A DNA stretch of 31,050 bases from NCBI GenBank assembly GCA_023807065.1, contig JAJJLU010003792.1, forward strand, positions 1 to 31,050. Reading direction: 5' to 3'. Of this stretch, positions 1 to 8,155 are shown one piece after another. Every line of letters begins with the position of its first letter. Position 1 is the first letter of the stretch. This stretch comes from Isotricha intestinalis (taxonomy: Eukaryota; Ciliophora; Litostomatea; Vestibuliferida; Isotrichidae). The position numbers were made by a program, and so were the translations under genes. The notes under the pieces are model-generated. The model had not been told where the DNA came from, ran no database searches, and saw only the letters and a program-made list of their open reading frames with translations.

Positions 1-184
1 AATGATAAAACTTAGGCTCAGTTAAATCTGGATTGTATCTTATAGCAGTTACCATTTTTGTAATAATATTGTCATTTTCTTTTAAATATGTTATTCCTAA
101 GAGTGAATTTAGAAAAGTTGATTTTCCTGAACTTATCATTCCTATAACAATTATTCCATCTCTTTTTTCTATTTGATTCTTCAT
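1..184 (-). CDS. Dynamin-like GTPase, N-terminal fragment (cut by window edge)
   Basis: The frame opens with an ATG at 184-182 and stays open to the left edge, giving 61 residues. Residues 15-23 read GMISSGKST, a P-loop of the GxxSSGKS/T form typical of the dynamin-like large GTPases rather than of Ras-like proteins, followed by the hydrophobic FLNSLLG helix. Thr-43 in NIITKMVT is at about the right distance to be the G2 threonine that contacts magnesium. The first ten residues are charged and no signal peptide is visible, so the GTPase domain begins almost at the N-terminus. Dynamin-family proteins remodel or fuse membranes, but the subfamily cannot be assigned because the G3, G4, middle and GED parts lie outside the window. 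The family call is inferred from the P-loop and its downstream helix alone. Confidence 0.6.
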   Translation of the reverse strand, partial: MKNQIEKRDGIIVIGMISSGKSTFLNSLLGITYLKENDNIITKMVTAIRYNPDLTEPKFYH

Positions 185-494
185 TATATATATCTTTTAA
201 AAGTTTATTCTTTAATAGAAAAAATATATGTAGGTAAAAAAATTTAATTAATTTATTTTAATTATTTTTTTTTGGATTACATTTTAATTTTTTAAAATAT
301 ATTATCTAATTAATTGTTTTTTTTAAAAATTTACCTTAAATTACAATTTTTAATTTTGTTTCACATATATTTCAAACACAATAATATATAATAAAAGAAA
401 TAACATTGAAAAAAAAAATTGAATTTAAAAAATTACAAATAATGAAAAAAAAAGACAAAAAATTGTTCTACTACACCTTATTTAATAATAAAAG

Positions 495-620
495 TTAAAT
501 TTTTTTTAATATTTCATTTTCGCTTTTTATACTTTCTATTTCTTCATTTTGTGAACTTAGTTTATTTAGCAATCTTAATAACAAAATCTTTAATTTCATT
601 TTTAATTCTTTTATAAACAT
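495..620 (-). CDS. Possible small coiled-coil protein (41 aa)
   Basis: An ATG at 620-618 opens a 41-codon frame closed by TAA. The product begins MFIKELKMKLKILLLRLL and ends in EIESIKSENEILKKI, so a leucine-rich amphipathic helix is followed by a charged heptad-like helix. It is not recognised as any family. In favour, the composition resembles the coiled-coil proteins nearby and a stop lies just upstream in frame. Against, in sequence this AT-rich a 40-codon frame arises often by chance. It could also be the tail of a decayed longer gene. Confidence 0.25.
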   Translation of the reverse strand: MFIKELKMKLKILLLRLLNKLSSQNEEIESIKSENEILKKI

Positions 621-677
621 AATAATAATTTAATAGAATTTCAAAATTTTGCTTCCATCAAAAAATAAATAAATAAT

Positions 678-851
678 ATGAATAAGTCAGCAAGAGATAA
701 TGAAAGAATAATTCAAATAATGAATAATTAAAAGACTAAAAAAAAGATTGTTGAATTGCAATTGATATTTCAAAAGATTATTATTCTTAAAATAAAGATT
801 AAGTATAAACAACAATCTTATTATTATTTAAAATTTTTTTTGGAATTCTAA
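678..851 (+). pseudogene. Broken frame, possibly a transposase N-terminus remnant
   Basis: From the ATG at 678 the frame reads 17 codons, meets TAA at 729, then continues open to a second TAA at 849. The conceptual product (RDNERIIQIMNN, stop, KTKKKIVELQLIFQK...) has the spacing of the helix-turn-helix that begins Tc1/mariner- and IS630-type transposases, where a 'return to I-xx-I, then K-K-I-xx-L' pattern is usual. Only about 57 codons remain, with no DDE catalytic region. The resemblance is weak and based on pattern only; a chance frame is the alternative. Confidence 0.15.
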
Positions 852-898
852 ATTATATTAATTAATATTTTTGTAATTAAAAATTTAAATTGTTTTAA

Positions 899-1558
899 AT
901 GAATGTTGATAATTTTATTAATGAAATAGGAAATTCTTTAAAAAAAAATGAATATAATGAAAAAAATAATTTGATATATAAATTAATGAATGAGAATAAA
1001 GAATTAAAAGAAAAATATGATAATATAATAAAAGATAAAGAAAATATTGAATTAAATCATAAAAATGAAATGAATAATTTAAAAAATATAATTGAAAATT
1101 TAACTTCATCAAATGATACTTTAAATAAACAAATTAATTCTCAAATAACATTATATAAAAAATTATTAAATGATTTCTCAACTCAACAAATTTTATTAGA
1201 AAATAAATCTTTAAAACTTACAAATCAAATAAAACAAATAAATAAATTAATAGAAAATATAGGAGAATTAAAATTAAAAAATGTACAATTAGAAAAAGAA
1301 ATAATATCTTGTAAAAAATTAATGGAAGAAAAAAACTTTATATATTATCAAGATAGATTAGATACAACTGAAAGAATAGTTAAATCAAATATTATTGATA
1401 AATACATTAAAGAAATTGAAACTCTTAAAACTGATAATAAATTATTAAAACAAGAAAATATTAATTTATGTAAGGATAATGTATTATTATCAAAAAAAAT
1501 AGATGAATTAAAAAAACAATTTAATATAACAAAGAGTATTGAATATAATTATCTTTAA
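899..1558 (+). CDS. Coiled-coil protein, 219 aa, function unknown
   Basis: The product is almost entirely helical and charged. From about residue 25 to 210 it shows heptad-like spacing of Leu/Ile with Glu, Lys and Asn between, for example LYKLMNENKELKEKYDNIIK, and a second dense stretch near residues 165-210. There is no signal peptide, membrane segment or catalytic motif. Gly and Pro are nearly absent (Gly at only two places, residues 11 and about 122). The ATG at 899 is preceded by AT-rich non-coding sequence and is the first Met of the frame. It is followed after 176 bases by the UBE2S-like gene on the same strand. A structural role in cytoskeleton or basal bodies is possible in a ciliated cell, but nothing in the sequence proves it. 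Confidence 0.75.
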   Translation: MNVDNFINEIGNSLKKNEYNEKNNLIYKLMNENKELKEKYDNIIKDKENIELNHKNEMNNLKNIIENLTSSNDTLNKQINSQITLYKKLLNDFSTQQILLENKSLKLTNQIKQINKLIENIGELKLKNVQLEKEIISCKKLMEEKNFIYYQDRLDTTERIVKSNIIDKYIKEIETLKTDNKLLKQENINLCKDNVLLSKKIDELKKQFNITKSIEYNYL

Positions 1559-1734
1559 AATTAAAAAAAAAAATTTATAAATGTTATAAATAAAAAAATA
1601 AACAAATAAATAAAAAATAAAAAAAATAAAAAAACCAAATAAAAAAAAACAATCCCAATCAGAATTCTTCTCAAATAAATAACAATATAAATTTTCAAAT
1701 GAAACAAAAAAAAATAAAACTTTAAAAAAAAAAA

Positions 1735-2652
1735 ATGTATTCATCTCAAATAGAAATACATCCAAGAATAAGAAGATTATTATGGAAACAAATGGAAGAA
1801 CTAAAAAAAAAATCTCCAGATTGTGTATATCCAATAATAAATAATGAAGATCCTTTAGATATTCAAGCAGATATAATAGGACCAAAAAGCACACCATATG
1901 AAAATGGTATTTTTAGAGTAAAATTATTTATTCCAAATGATTTTCCAATTTCTCCTCCAAAAGGTTTTTTCATAACTAAAATTTATCATCCGAATATAAG
2001 TGAAAAAGGAGAAATATGTGTTAATACTTTAAAAAAAGATTGGAATCCTAAATCTTTTAATTTATATAATTTATTTGAAGTTATTAAGTGTTTGTTAATT
2101 ATTCCCTTTCCTGAAAGTTCTCTTAATGAAGAAGCTGGAAAAATTTTTATGGAAAATTATAAAGAATATTTTAATATTGCTCAAATTTATACTAAAATTC
2201 ATGCTATGAAAAATAATAATTATAATTATTTAAGTAATTCTAATAATACTATTAATAATAATAATAATATTAATACTTTGGAAATTAAAAATAATGATAT
2301 TGAAATGAATTGTGAAATTGAACAAGAGAAAGAAAATATATTTGTAAAAAATAAAAATTATTCTTTAAGTGATAAAAATGTGAATTCTTTTCTAAGAGCA
2401 AATTCATGTAATATTGGTAATAATTTTAATATTATATCAAATAATAATATTTTTCAAAGTAATAATTTTAATTTTAATAATGGTGAAAAACCAAAATTAA
2501 ATTTTCTTCCTTTTATAAGATCTAATTCTTTATTAAGTTCTGATAGTAATAATAATAATAATCCTATTCAGAGGAGTAATACTGTTAATATGAATGAACC
2601 TATAAAAAGAAATAATAAAGAAGAAATTAATAAATGGTTATTAAGAATCTAA
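1735..2652 (+). CDS. UBE2S: Ubiquitin-conjugating enzyme E2, UBE2S type
   Basis: Residues about 11-157 form a UBC fold. HPN at 85-87 is followed by the catalytic cysteine C95 in GEICVNTLKKDW. The run SPPKGFFITKIYHPN and the helix PESSLNEEAGKIFMENYKEY are the signature of UBE2S rather than of UBE2D or UBE2N; even the cysteine number matches the human enzyme as I recall it. UBE2S extends K11-linked ubiquitin chains on substrates of the anaphase-promoting complex. The usual lysine-rich tail is replaced here by an Asn-rich low-complexity linker (about 160-295) encoded by AAT runs. The final residues are NKWLLRI, resembling the LRRL end with which animal UBE2S docks on the APC/C. Length is 305 aa, against about 220 for the human protein; the excess lies in the linker. 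The family call is strong; APC/C function is inferred. Confidence 0.9.
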   Translation: MYSSQIEIHPRIRRLLWKQMEELKKKSPDCVYPIINNEDPLDIQADIIGPKSTPYENGIFRVKLFIPNDFPISPPKGFFITKIYHPNISEKGEICVNTLKKDWNPKSFNLYNLFEVIKCLLIIPFPESSLNEEAGKIFMENYKEYFNIAQIYTKIHAMKNNNYNYLSNSNNTINNNNNINTLEIKNNDIEMNCEIEQEKENIFVKNKNYSLSDKNVNSFLRANSCNIGNNFNIISNNNIFQSNNFNFNNGEKPKLNFLPFIRSNSLLSSDSNNNNNPIQRSNTVNMNEPIKRNNKEEINKWLLRI

Positions 2653-2810
2653 TTAATTCAAATTTTGTGTTTATTTTGTGCTTTTTTTTTGGTTATATTT
2701 AATATTATTGTTTATATTATTAAATAAATTTATATTATTTAACAAGTTATTTAGTTTAAATCAATTATTAATTTAAATTATTGTTTTTAATTCAAAAAAT
2801 ATTTTTTTAA

Positions 2811-3941
2811 ATGGAAAAAGAAGAATTAGAAAATAATGAAGATGAGAATATAAAATATAATCCAATAACAATTAAAATAAATACAAATAAAAAAGATGGT
2901 TATTTACATTTATTAAAGAATATAGATTTTAATTTTTGCATTAAATTCAACACAGGACCATATTTTTTATCATCAACTCCTGATTTATTTAATAATGATT
3001 TATTATATAAATCAACAAAAATATTAAAAGAATTATATAAAATTACAGATTATTCAAAATATTTAAATCAAGATAACCCTAATTTTATTGATTATGAAAA
3101 ATTTTATAATTCAAGTGAAATATATAATTTAAAATATATTTCAAATATAAACGAATCAATATTATATTGTCCTTCAATGTCTTTTAGAATTCCTCTTTAT
3201 TTAATTAAATTATCAGAAAATCCAAAAGAAATTTTTTATTCAAATGAACATATTTCTATTAATGATAAAGAAAAAATTCAAGAAATAAAAAATCAAATAA
3301 AATTAGATATTAATAGAACAATAATACAATATCCAATTGGAAAAGAAAAAGAGTTTACTATTAAATTAAGTCAATTATTATTTGAAATCTCTTGTAGAGA
3401 AAATAACTTATCTTATATTCAAGGAATGAATTTTATTGCTGCTTTTATTTTACTTTTAACTGGAAATAATTCGGAGTTAAGTTTAATTATTTTTTTTAAA
3501 ATTTTTTATATGGAAAGTAATTATTTTCATAAATCTTTTAAATTTTGCTATGATGAAAATTTCTCTTTATTAATTCATTATGTTGTTTTATTTAAAGATT
3601 TATTATTAAGATATAATAAAGAATTATATAATCATATTATTAATTTAGATGAAAATTTTTTTTGGTTAATGAAATGGATTCAAACTTTATTTGTGATTAA
3701 CTTTAATTTTGAATTTGCTATTAAATGCTGGGATATTATTATTGCTAAAGGTTTAGACAGTATAATTTCTATTTCTCTTTCAATTATTATGTTTTTAGAA
3801 AAACAAATTTTTCAATGTGAAGAAATTGAACATTTTATGAATTTAATTAATAATTTAAATTATATTAATGTTGAAGATTCTGTTGATTTATTCAATTTTA
3901 TTTTTCAAAATATTGAAAATAATACTTGGAATTTTGAATAA
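2811..3941 (+). CDS. TBC-domain protein, probable Rab GTPase-activating protein
   Basis: The TBC domain occupies about residues 150-370. Both catalytic fingers are visible: the arginine finger R169 in IKLDINRT (the IxxDxxR motif) and the glutamine finger Q204 in SYIQGMNF (the YxQG motif). Further family marks are FFWLMKWIQTLF and the FAIKCWDIIIAKG helix at about 285-315. These residues let TBC proteins speed GTP hydrolysis by Rab GTPases and so switch off vesicle-traffic steps. The N-terminal 150 residues are Asn/Lys-rich, hold no domain I recognise, and may provide targeting. No membrane segment is seen. The product is 376 aa, a compact TBC protein. The target Rab cannot be read from the sequence. 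The gene starts 158 bases after the E2 gene, on the same strand. Confidence 0.88.
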   Translation: MEKEELENNEDENIKYNPITIKINTNKKDGYLHLLKNIDFNFCIKFNTGPYFLSSTPDLFNNDLLYKSTKILKELYKITDYSKYLNQDNPNFIDYEKFYNSSEIYNLKYISNINESILYCPSMSFRIPLYLIKLSENPKEIFYSNEHISINDKEKIQEIKNQIKLDINRTIIQYPIGKEKEFTIKLSQLLFEISCRENNLSYIQGMNFIAAFILLLTGNNSELSLIIFFKIFYMESNYFHKSFKFCYDENFSLLIHYVVLFKDLLLRYNKELYNHIINLDENFFWLMKWIQTLFVINFNFEFAIKCWDIIIAKGLDSIISISLSIIMFLEKQIFQCEEIEHFMNLINNLNYINVEDSVDLFNFIFQNIENNTWNFE

Positions 3942-4341
3942 ATATTATTAATAATATAAATATTAAATCAATATTTATAAATGATAAACAAGTATTGTTT
4001 ATTAAAAGAAGTTAATTTACTAATTTTTCAAATAGGAATAATTAAGAAAAGTAATATTTAATAAATTAAAATCTATGAAAATCTAAATATAGAATAGTTA
4101 ATTTTGTTCTTTTTAGGCGTAACATTAGTAATTTTTTTTATCACAAATATACTCTTTATTTAATTTGTCAAAGTTTTTGATTATTTTTATATGATATTTT
4201 TTTATTTATTTAAAATAAATAAAAACTAAGTTCAAAAATATATCTACTTAATAAAGATTTAATAATATTTATAAATAATATAAGATAAGTATATAAAAAA
4301 CTAATTAGAATAATTAATTAAAATTAAAATTGAAATATTGA
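3942..4341. other. Intergenic spacer, nothing recognised
   Basis: AT-rich spacer between two plus-strand genes. Short open frames on both strands (the longest about 26 codons) look like chance. A small patch of slightly higher G+C near 4105-4130 does not fold into a tRNA-like cloverleaf by eye. Confidence 0.5.
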
Positions 4342-5136
4342 ATGGATGATAACTTAAATGATTATAAACAAAGTCCAAGATTTAAAACAATAACAAATTT
4401 TGATGATAATAAATATATTCAAGAATCTCCAATATCAACAGATATAACAAAAGATTGGAGTTTAAGTTTAAAACTTCAAAAAAATAAATTTAATCAAATG
4501 ATTGAAAATGCAATGAATTTAAATTCATATGATATAAATACTAAATTTGATGTAAGAAAATACCTTCCAAAAGAAGATATATATTCAAATTCAAAGATAA
4601 TGAGAAAATATAAAGATTTATTAAATAATTCAAATGAAAATAAATATAACAATAATATTAATCTTTTAAAAAATAATCCTTTATTATATCAAACACAAAA
4701 TCAAAATTTTCAAATTGAAAAACAAAATAATCAAAATAATATAAATAATAATATGTCAATAAGTGAAATTCCAATTCCTACTGATTCTTTATTTGATATG
4801 GATTCAAAAATAGAAGAAATAAATCTTAATTTTATTGATAAAAAAAATAATGATGATCAAATTAATTTCATTTCAAACGATAATATCATTAAGAATGAAA
4901 ATAAGGAATTAAGTGTTAATATTAATTTAAATAATGACAATGAATATTTTTTTAATGTTTTTATCGATGAAAAATATGAAGAAAAAGAAGATGAATATGA
5001 TAATGATAATTTAAATGAAATAGATAAATTTAATAATTTTATAAATAAAAACAATAAAGAAGATTATATTTGGAATTGTTTAGATTATAATCAAGAAGAA
5101 GATTTAATAGAATCTTTTTTAAACAAAAAAATATAA
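4342..5136 (+). CDS. Hypothetical acidic Asn-rich protein, 264 aa
   Basis: Not recognised. The first 105 residues are the less repetitive part and may be an ordered or motif-bearing region (SPRFKTITNFDD, DITKDWSLSLKLQKNKFNQM, KFDVRKYLPKEDIYSNSKI). Residues about 110-150 are Gln/Asn-rich, and the last 100 are strongly acidic, with a DEYDNDNLNEIDKF-like run, ending EEDLIESFLNKKI. There is no signal peptide, membrane span or cysteine cluster; nearly all Cys is absent. Its stop lies only 30 bases from the stop of the convergent VDAC-like gene, so the two transcripts probably overlap at their 3' ends. The mixture suggests an intrinsically disordered regulator or adaptor, but that is a guess from composition. 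Confidence 0.75.
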   Translation: MDDNLNDYKQSPRFKTITNFDDNKYIQESPISTDITKDWSLSLKLQKNKFNQMIENAMNLNSYDINTKFDVRKYLPKEDIYSNSKIMRKYKDLLNNSNENKYNNNINLLKNNPLLYQTQNQNFQIEKQNNQNNINNNMSISEIPIPTDSLFDMDSKIEEINLNFIDKKNNDDQINFISNDNIIKNENKELSVNINLNNDNEYFFNVFIDEKYEEKEDEYDNDNLNEIDKFNNFINKNNKEDYIWNCLDYNQEEDLIESFLNKKI

Positions 5137-5166
5137 ATAAAATTAAAAATTAATAAAAATTAAACT

Positions 5167-6126
5167 TTAAATAACAGTTTCATTAAGATCAATATTAAAG
5201 CCAAATTTACTTTTAAAACTAGGAAATTTAAATAAAGAATCATTATTAATAATATTAAATTTCCCAGTAATATTAAATTTCATTAAACCTCTAAATTGTT
5301 GGCAAATAGAAAGACTAATTGAATTATCATTATTTTCATATTTGCCTTTAATAACAGTATATTTTTTAGGATTATAATTAAAGAATAATCTTGTATCTAC
5401 TTTTTCTTCACTTGTATTATATTTAGTATCACCTCCTAATTTATATAATTTATTTACATCAACAAATGTTTTTAAAGATAAGGTTTTATCATATAATTTT
5501 TCATCGTTTTTATTCCTATCAAATGAAATATCAAATATTGTATTTATTTTTTCTCCTTTTAAAGTAAATAAACATTTATAAAATTTAAAATAATTTTTTA
5601 GAATTGAATAACCTGAATATAAACCATATGATATATTTTTTCCATATAATTTACTTTTTTGAATATAATATAAAGCAATAACATTTGGTATTATTGATTT
5701 TTTTAAATGATATTCTAATAAATTTATTCCTGTTAAAGAATTACTATTATTTAAATCGAAATTTAAATAAAATGAAGATGGTTTTGTTTCTTCTTTTTCA
5801 TTGTTATTAAATGGCATTTTTCCAGATAAAAAAATTTTTCTAAAAACTGGAAAATTAAAATTAATAATATTAATATCTTTATTATTTGTTAATGAAAAAT
5901 AAGTTTTTTGAGAATAATTATATCTTATAATTAATTCTGTTGATGTTGATAAAGGAGTATCTTCTTTATTTTCATTGTTAATTTTATTAATTTTTAATTT
6001 TGAAGTAGTTGATAAAGATTTATTTAATAAATCCATCTTTCCAGTTAAAAGAAAATCTTCTTTTGTATATGAAGCATTAATTAAATTTTCATATTGTTCG
6101 AATTGTTTATTCCAAACATCACTCAT
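5167..6126 (-). CDS. VDAC-like (Porin_3) organelle outer-membrane channel
   Basis: The 319-residue product has the alternating polar/hydrophobic strands of a beta barrel and no helical membrane span. Its end is the most telling part: TVIKGKYENND, a strand with CQQFRG, then LMKFNITGKFNI, and finally KFGFNIDLNE. This reproduces the order seen at the end of VDACs (VKGKVN, Q-x-LRPG, LxLSAxID, then a closing strand of KxGFxLEL type). That closing strand would serve as the beta-signal for the SAM insertion machinery. The length is close to the 280-300 of the family. VDAC passes metabolites across the outer membrane of mitochondria or hydrogenosomes. I chose the ATG at 6126 (MSDVWNKQF) because the frame continues upstream to 6240 only as hydrophobic AT-rich sequence that looks like untranslated leader. 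A Tom40 is the main alternative. Confidence 0.65.
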   Translation of the reverse strand: MSDVWNKQFEQYENLINASYTKEDFLLTGKMDLLNKSLSTTSKLKINKINNENKEDTPLSTSTELIIRYNYSQKTYFSLTNNKDINIINFNFPVFRKIFLSGKMPFNNNEKEETKPSSFYLNFDLNNSNSLTGINLLEYHLKKSIIPNVIALYYIQKSKLYGKNISYGLYSGYSILKNYFKFYKCLFTLKGEKINTIFDISFDRNKNDEKLYDKTLSLKTFVDVNKLYKLGGDTKYNTSEEKVDTRLFFNYNPKKYTVIKGKYENNDNSISLSICQQFRGLMKFNITGKFNIINNDSLFKFPSFKSKFGFNIDLNETVI

Positions 6127-6734
6127 TAAAATTTTTATAATAGTTAATATTTTTAATAATTTATTTATTACAATGAAAACAAATTTTAATTGAAAAAAAT
6201 AAACGAAATTATTTTTAAACAAATAAAAAAATATTAACAATTATATTCAATCTTCTTTTTATAAAACTTTTTATCTAAATTAAATAATAGATGATTAACT
6301 TCTATAATTTTTAAATTTATTATTTTTTTGGTTTCAACAAAAAAAGTTTATAGATTTTAAACTTATTATTTATTTTATTGTTTGTTGTACTATTTGAAAA
6401 AGTATGCGTTTTTCCTGATTTTTTTATTTATATTTCAATTATCAATAAGAAAAAGAATAAAAATTAGAATATGATAAGAAATAATAAAAAGAATGATAAG
6501 AGAGCTAAAAGAATAAGAGGATATTAATTCTTCTTCTTTTTTATTTTATTAATTATTCACTAATTAAAATATTTTAATATTGTAAGAAGTACAAATCTAA
6601 TAATTTATTGTTATATAAAAATAAAAAATTCAAAAATAAAAATAATAAATAAATCAAAAAAAAAATAAAAAACAATATTACCAAATTCAAAAAAAAAAGT
6701 AAAAATTCAAAAAATTAAATAAAAAAAATTATAT
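6127..6734. other. Intergenic spacer upstream of the VDAC-like gene
   Basis: The stretch lies between two minus-strand genes. It should contain the promoter of the VDAC-like gene and the 3' region of the coiled-coil gene. It has long A and T runs and no open frame or RNA that I could support. The 114 bases nearest the VDAC start happen to be open in its frame but read as leader sequence. Confidence 0.5.
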
Positions 6735-7703
6735 TTAATGATGATTTTTAAAATATTCTCTAGCTGCTTGTAATAAATCTTTATTAATTTTTCTTTCTTC
6801 AACCGACATTTTATTAGGTCTTTCAATTCTTTTTACATTTTCATCCATTTGATTTCTTAATTCTTTTTTATATTTCATAGTATTAATTAAATGTTGTAGT
6901 TTTTGTGGATTTTTTTCTAATAATATTTGTTCAATTTCATCATTTGGAAAATTACATTTTTTACTTTCTTCATTATTAATTGAATCAAAAAATTGAATTT
7001 TTTTATTAATTAAATCATTATTTTCTTTATTTAATAATAAATTTTCATTTTCTAATTCATTTAAATATTCTTTTGTTATTGCAATATCATTTATTAAATT
7101 CTTTCTTATATTATCTATTTTTCCTTGATTTTCAATTTTTTGATTTTCTATTTTTTCATTTTCTTCTTTTAAATCATAATCATATATTTCATTTTTTTTT
7201 TTTTCAATAGGATCAATAAAATTATTTTTAATATTAATTTGATTATCTAATTCATTAAAATACTCTTTTGTCTTTTTTTCTTTTTCTTCTTTTAATTTTC
7301 TCTTTTCTTCTTCAAATAAAGCATTTTTATAATGATATATTAAAGCCCAATCATCATCTTTATTTAATTTATTTAATTCTAATTTTAATTGTCTTCCATT
7401 TAAATCATATGATAATTTATTTTCTTCATTAAATTTTGCTTTTATCTTTAAATCCATTTTTTGAAGTAATTGATTATAATTTGGATTATTGAAATCTAAA
7501 TTATTTTCTATTTCTTTGTAAAATCCAAATAAAAAATTTTCAAATGTAAAATCATGTTCTTCATATAAATCTACATTCATTTGAAATAAATCTGCATATA
7601 ATTTTTTTATTAAGTTTTTGTTTAAGTTTTCTAATTCTTTTCTTCTCTTTTCTTCTTTTTCTAGTCTTTCTTGTTTTAAGTCTTTTTTTGATTTAGGTTT
7701 CAT
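6735..7703 (-). CDS. Charged coiled-coil protein, 322 aa
   Basis: The product starts with a Lys/Glu helix (KDLKQERLEKEEKRRKELEN), has a compact middle part (about 35-125, with YADLFQMNVDLYEEHDF), then a long coiled coil (about 125-235) with runs such as EEEKRKLKEEKEKKTKEYF. It ends in a basic helix, YKKELRNQMDENVKRIERP, then KMSVEERKINKDLL. The last block (a Y-KK-L-xx-QM helix followed by 'M-x-x-E-x-x-x-N-K-x-L-L') resembles C-terminal parts of axonemal coiled-coil proteins such as the trichohyalin-plectin-homology group. That would suit a ciliated cell, but I hold it only weakly. No enzymatic motif, membrane span or signal peptide is present. The gene is divergent from the RING/TRAF gene, 452 bases away. 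Confidence 0.75.
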   Translation of the reverse strand: MKPKSKKDLKQERLEKEEKRRKELENLNKNLIKKLYADLFQMNVDLYEEHDFTFENFLFGFYKEIENNLDFNNPNYNQLLQKMDLKIKAKFNEENKLSYDLNGRQLKLELNKLNKDDDWALIYHYKNALFEEEKRKLKEEKEKKTKEYFNELDNQINIKNNFIDPIEKKKNEIYDYDLKEENEKIENQKIENQGKIDNIRKNLINDIAITKEYLNELENENLLLNKENNDLINKKIQFFDSINNEESKKCNFPNDEIEQILLEKNPQKLQHLINTMKYKKELRNQMDENVKRIERPNKMSVEERKINKDLLQAAREYFKNHH

Positions 7704-8155
7704 TTCTTTTTTATATATATTTAAAATTGGTTTTTAAAGTTTTTTTGATTTTTTATTTTTATTTATTAATATTTTTTATGAATAATATTTATATGTTTTT
7801 TTTATACATTTTTATTTTTGATTCTTTAAGATTTTGTTTAAATTATATTTATTGAAAAGAAAACATCTCTCCAATCAAATAATGATAAAATATTTTTTTT
7901 CTCTTATTATAAATAATATAAATAATAATTTAAGTGAATATTAAAAATAATTTAAATCATTATTTAAACAATTTTTTTTATTCTTTCTATAAATACTTTT
8001 AACACAACTTCAACACAAAATTAAAGAAAAGTTGAAATAATTATTTTTCTTTGAAGATAATAAATAATAAACAATGTTTTGATGAAAATAGAATTTTATA
8101 ATAAAAAAATTAAAAAAAAAATATATTTTAAAAAAAACTATAACATATAAAAAAC
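7704..8155. promoter_or_regulatory. Divergent intergenic region, presumed bidirectional promoter
   Basis: 452 bases separate the divergent starts of the coiled-coil gene (-) and the RING/TRAF gene (+), so both promoters must lie here. The stretch is T-rich near the first and A-rich near the second, as upstream of other starts in the window. No specific motif can be named, and no open frame of note was found. Confidence 0.4.

Larger units (their letters stand above)
185..898. other. Intergenic, two weak coding traces
   Basis: Very AT-rich spacer between two divergent genes (dynamin-like on -, coiled-coil on +), so it should hold both promoters. It also contains a possible 41-codon minus-strand frame (495-620) and a broken plus-strand frame (678-851), described separately. 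No RNA gene or recognisable core promoter motif was seen. Confidence 0.5.

Noticed and set aside
6127..6240. 38-residue N-terminal extension of the VDAC-like protein
   Set aside because: It is Phe/Ile/Leu-rich AT leader sequence; VDACs begin with a short soluble helix, matched better by MSDVWNKQF at 6126.
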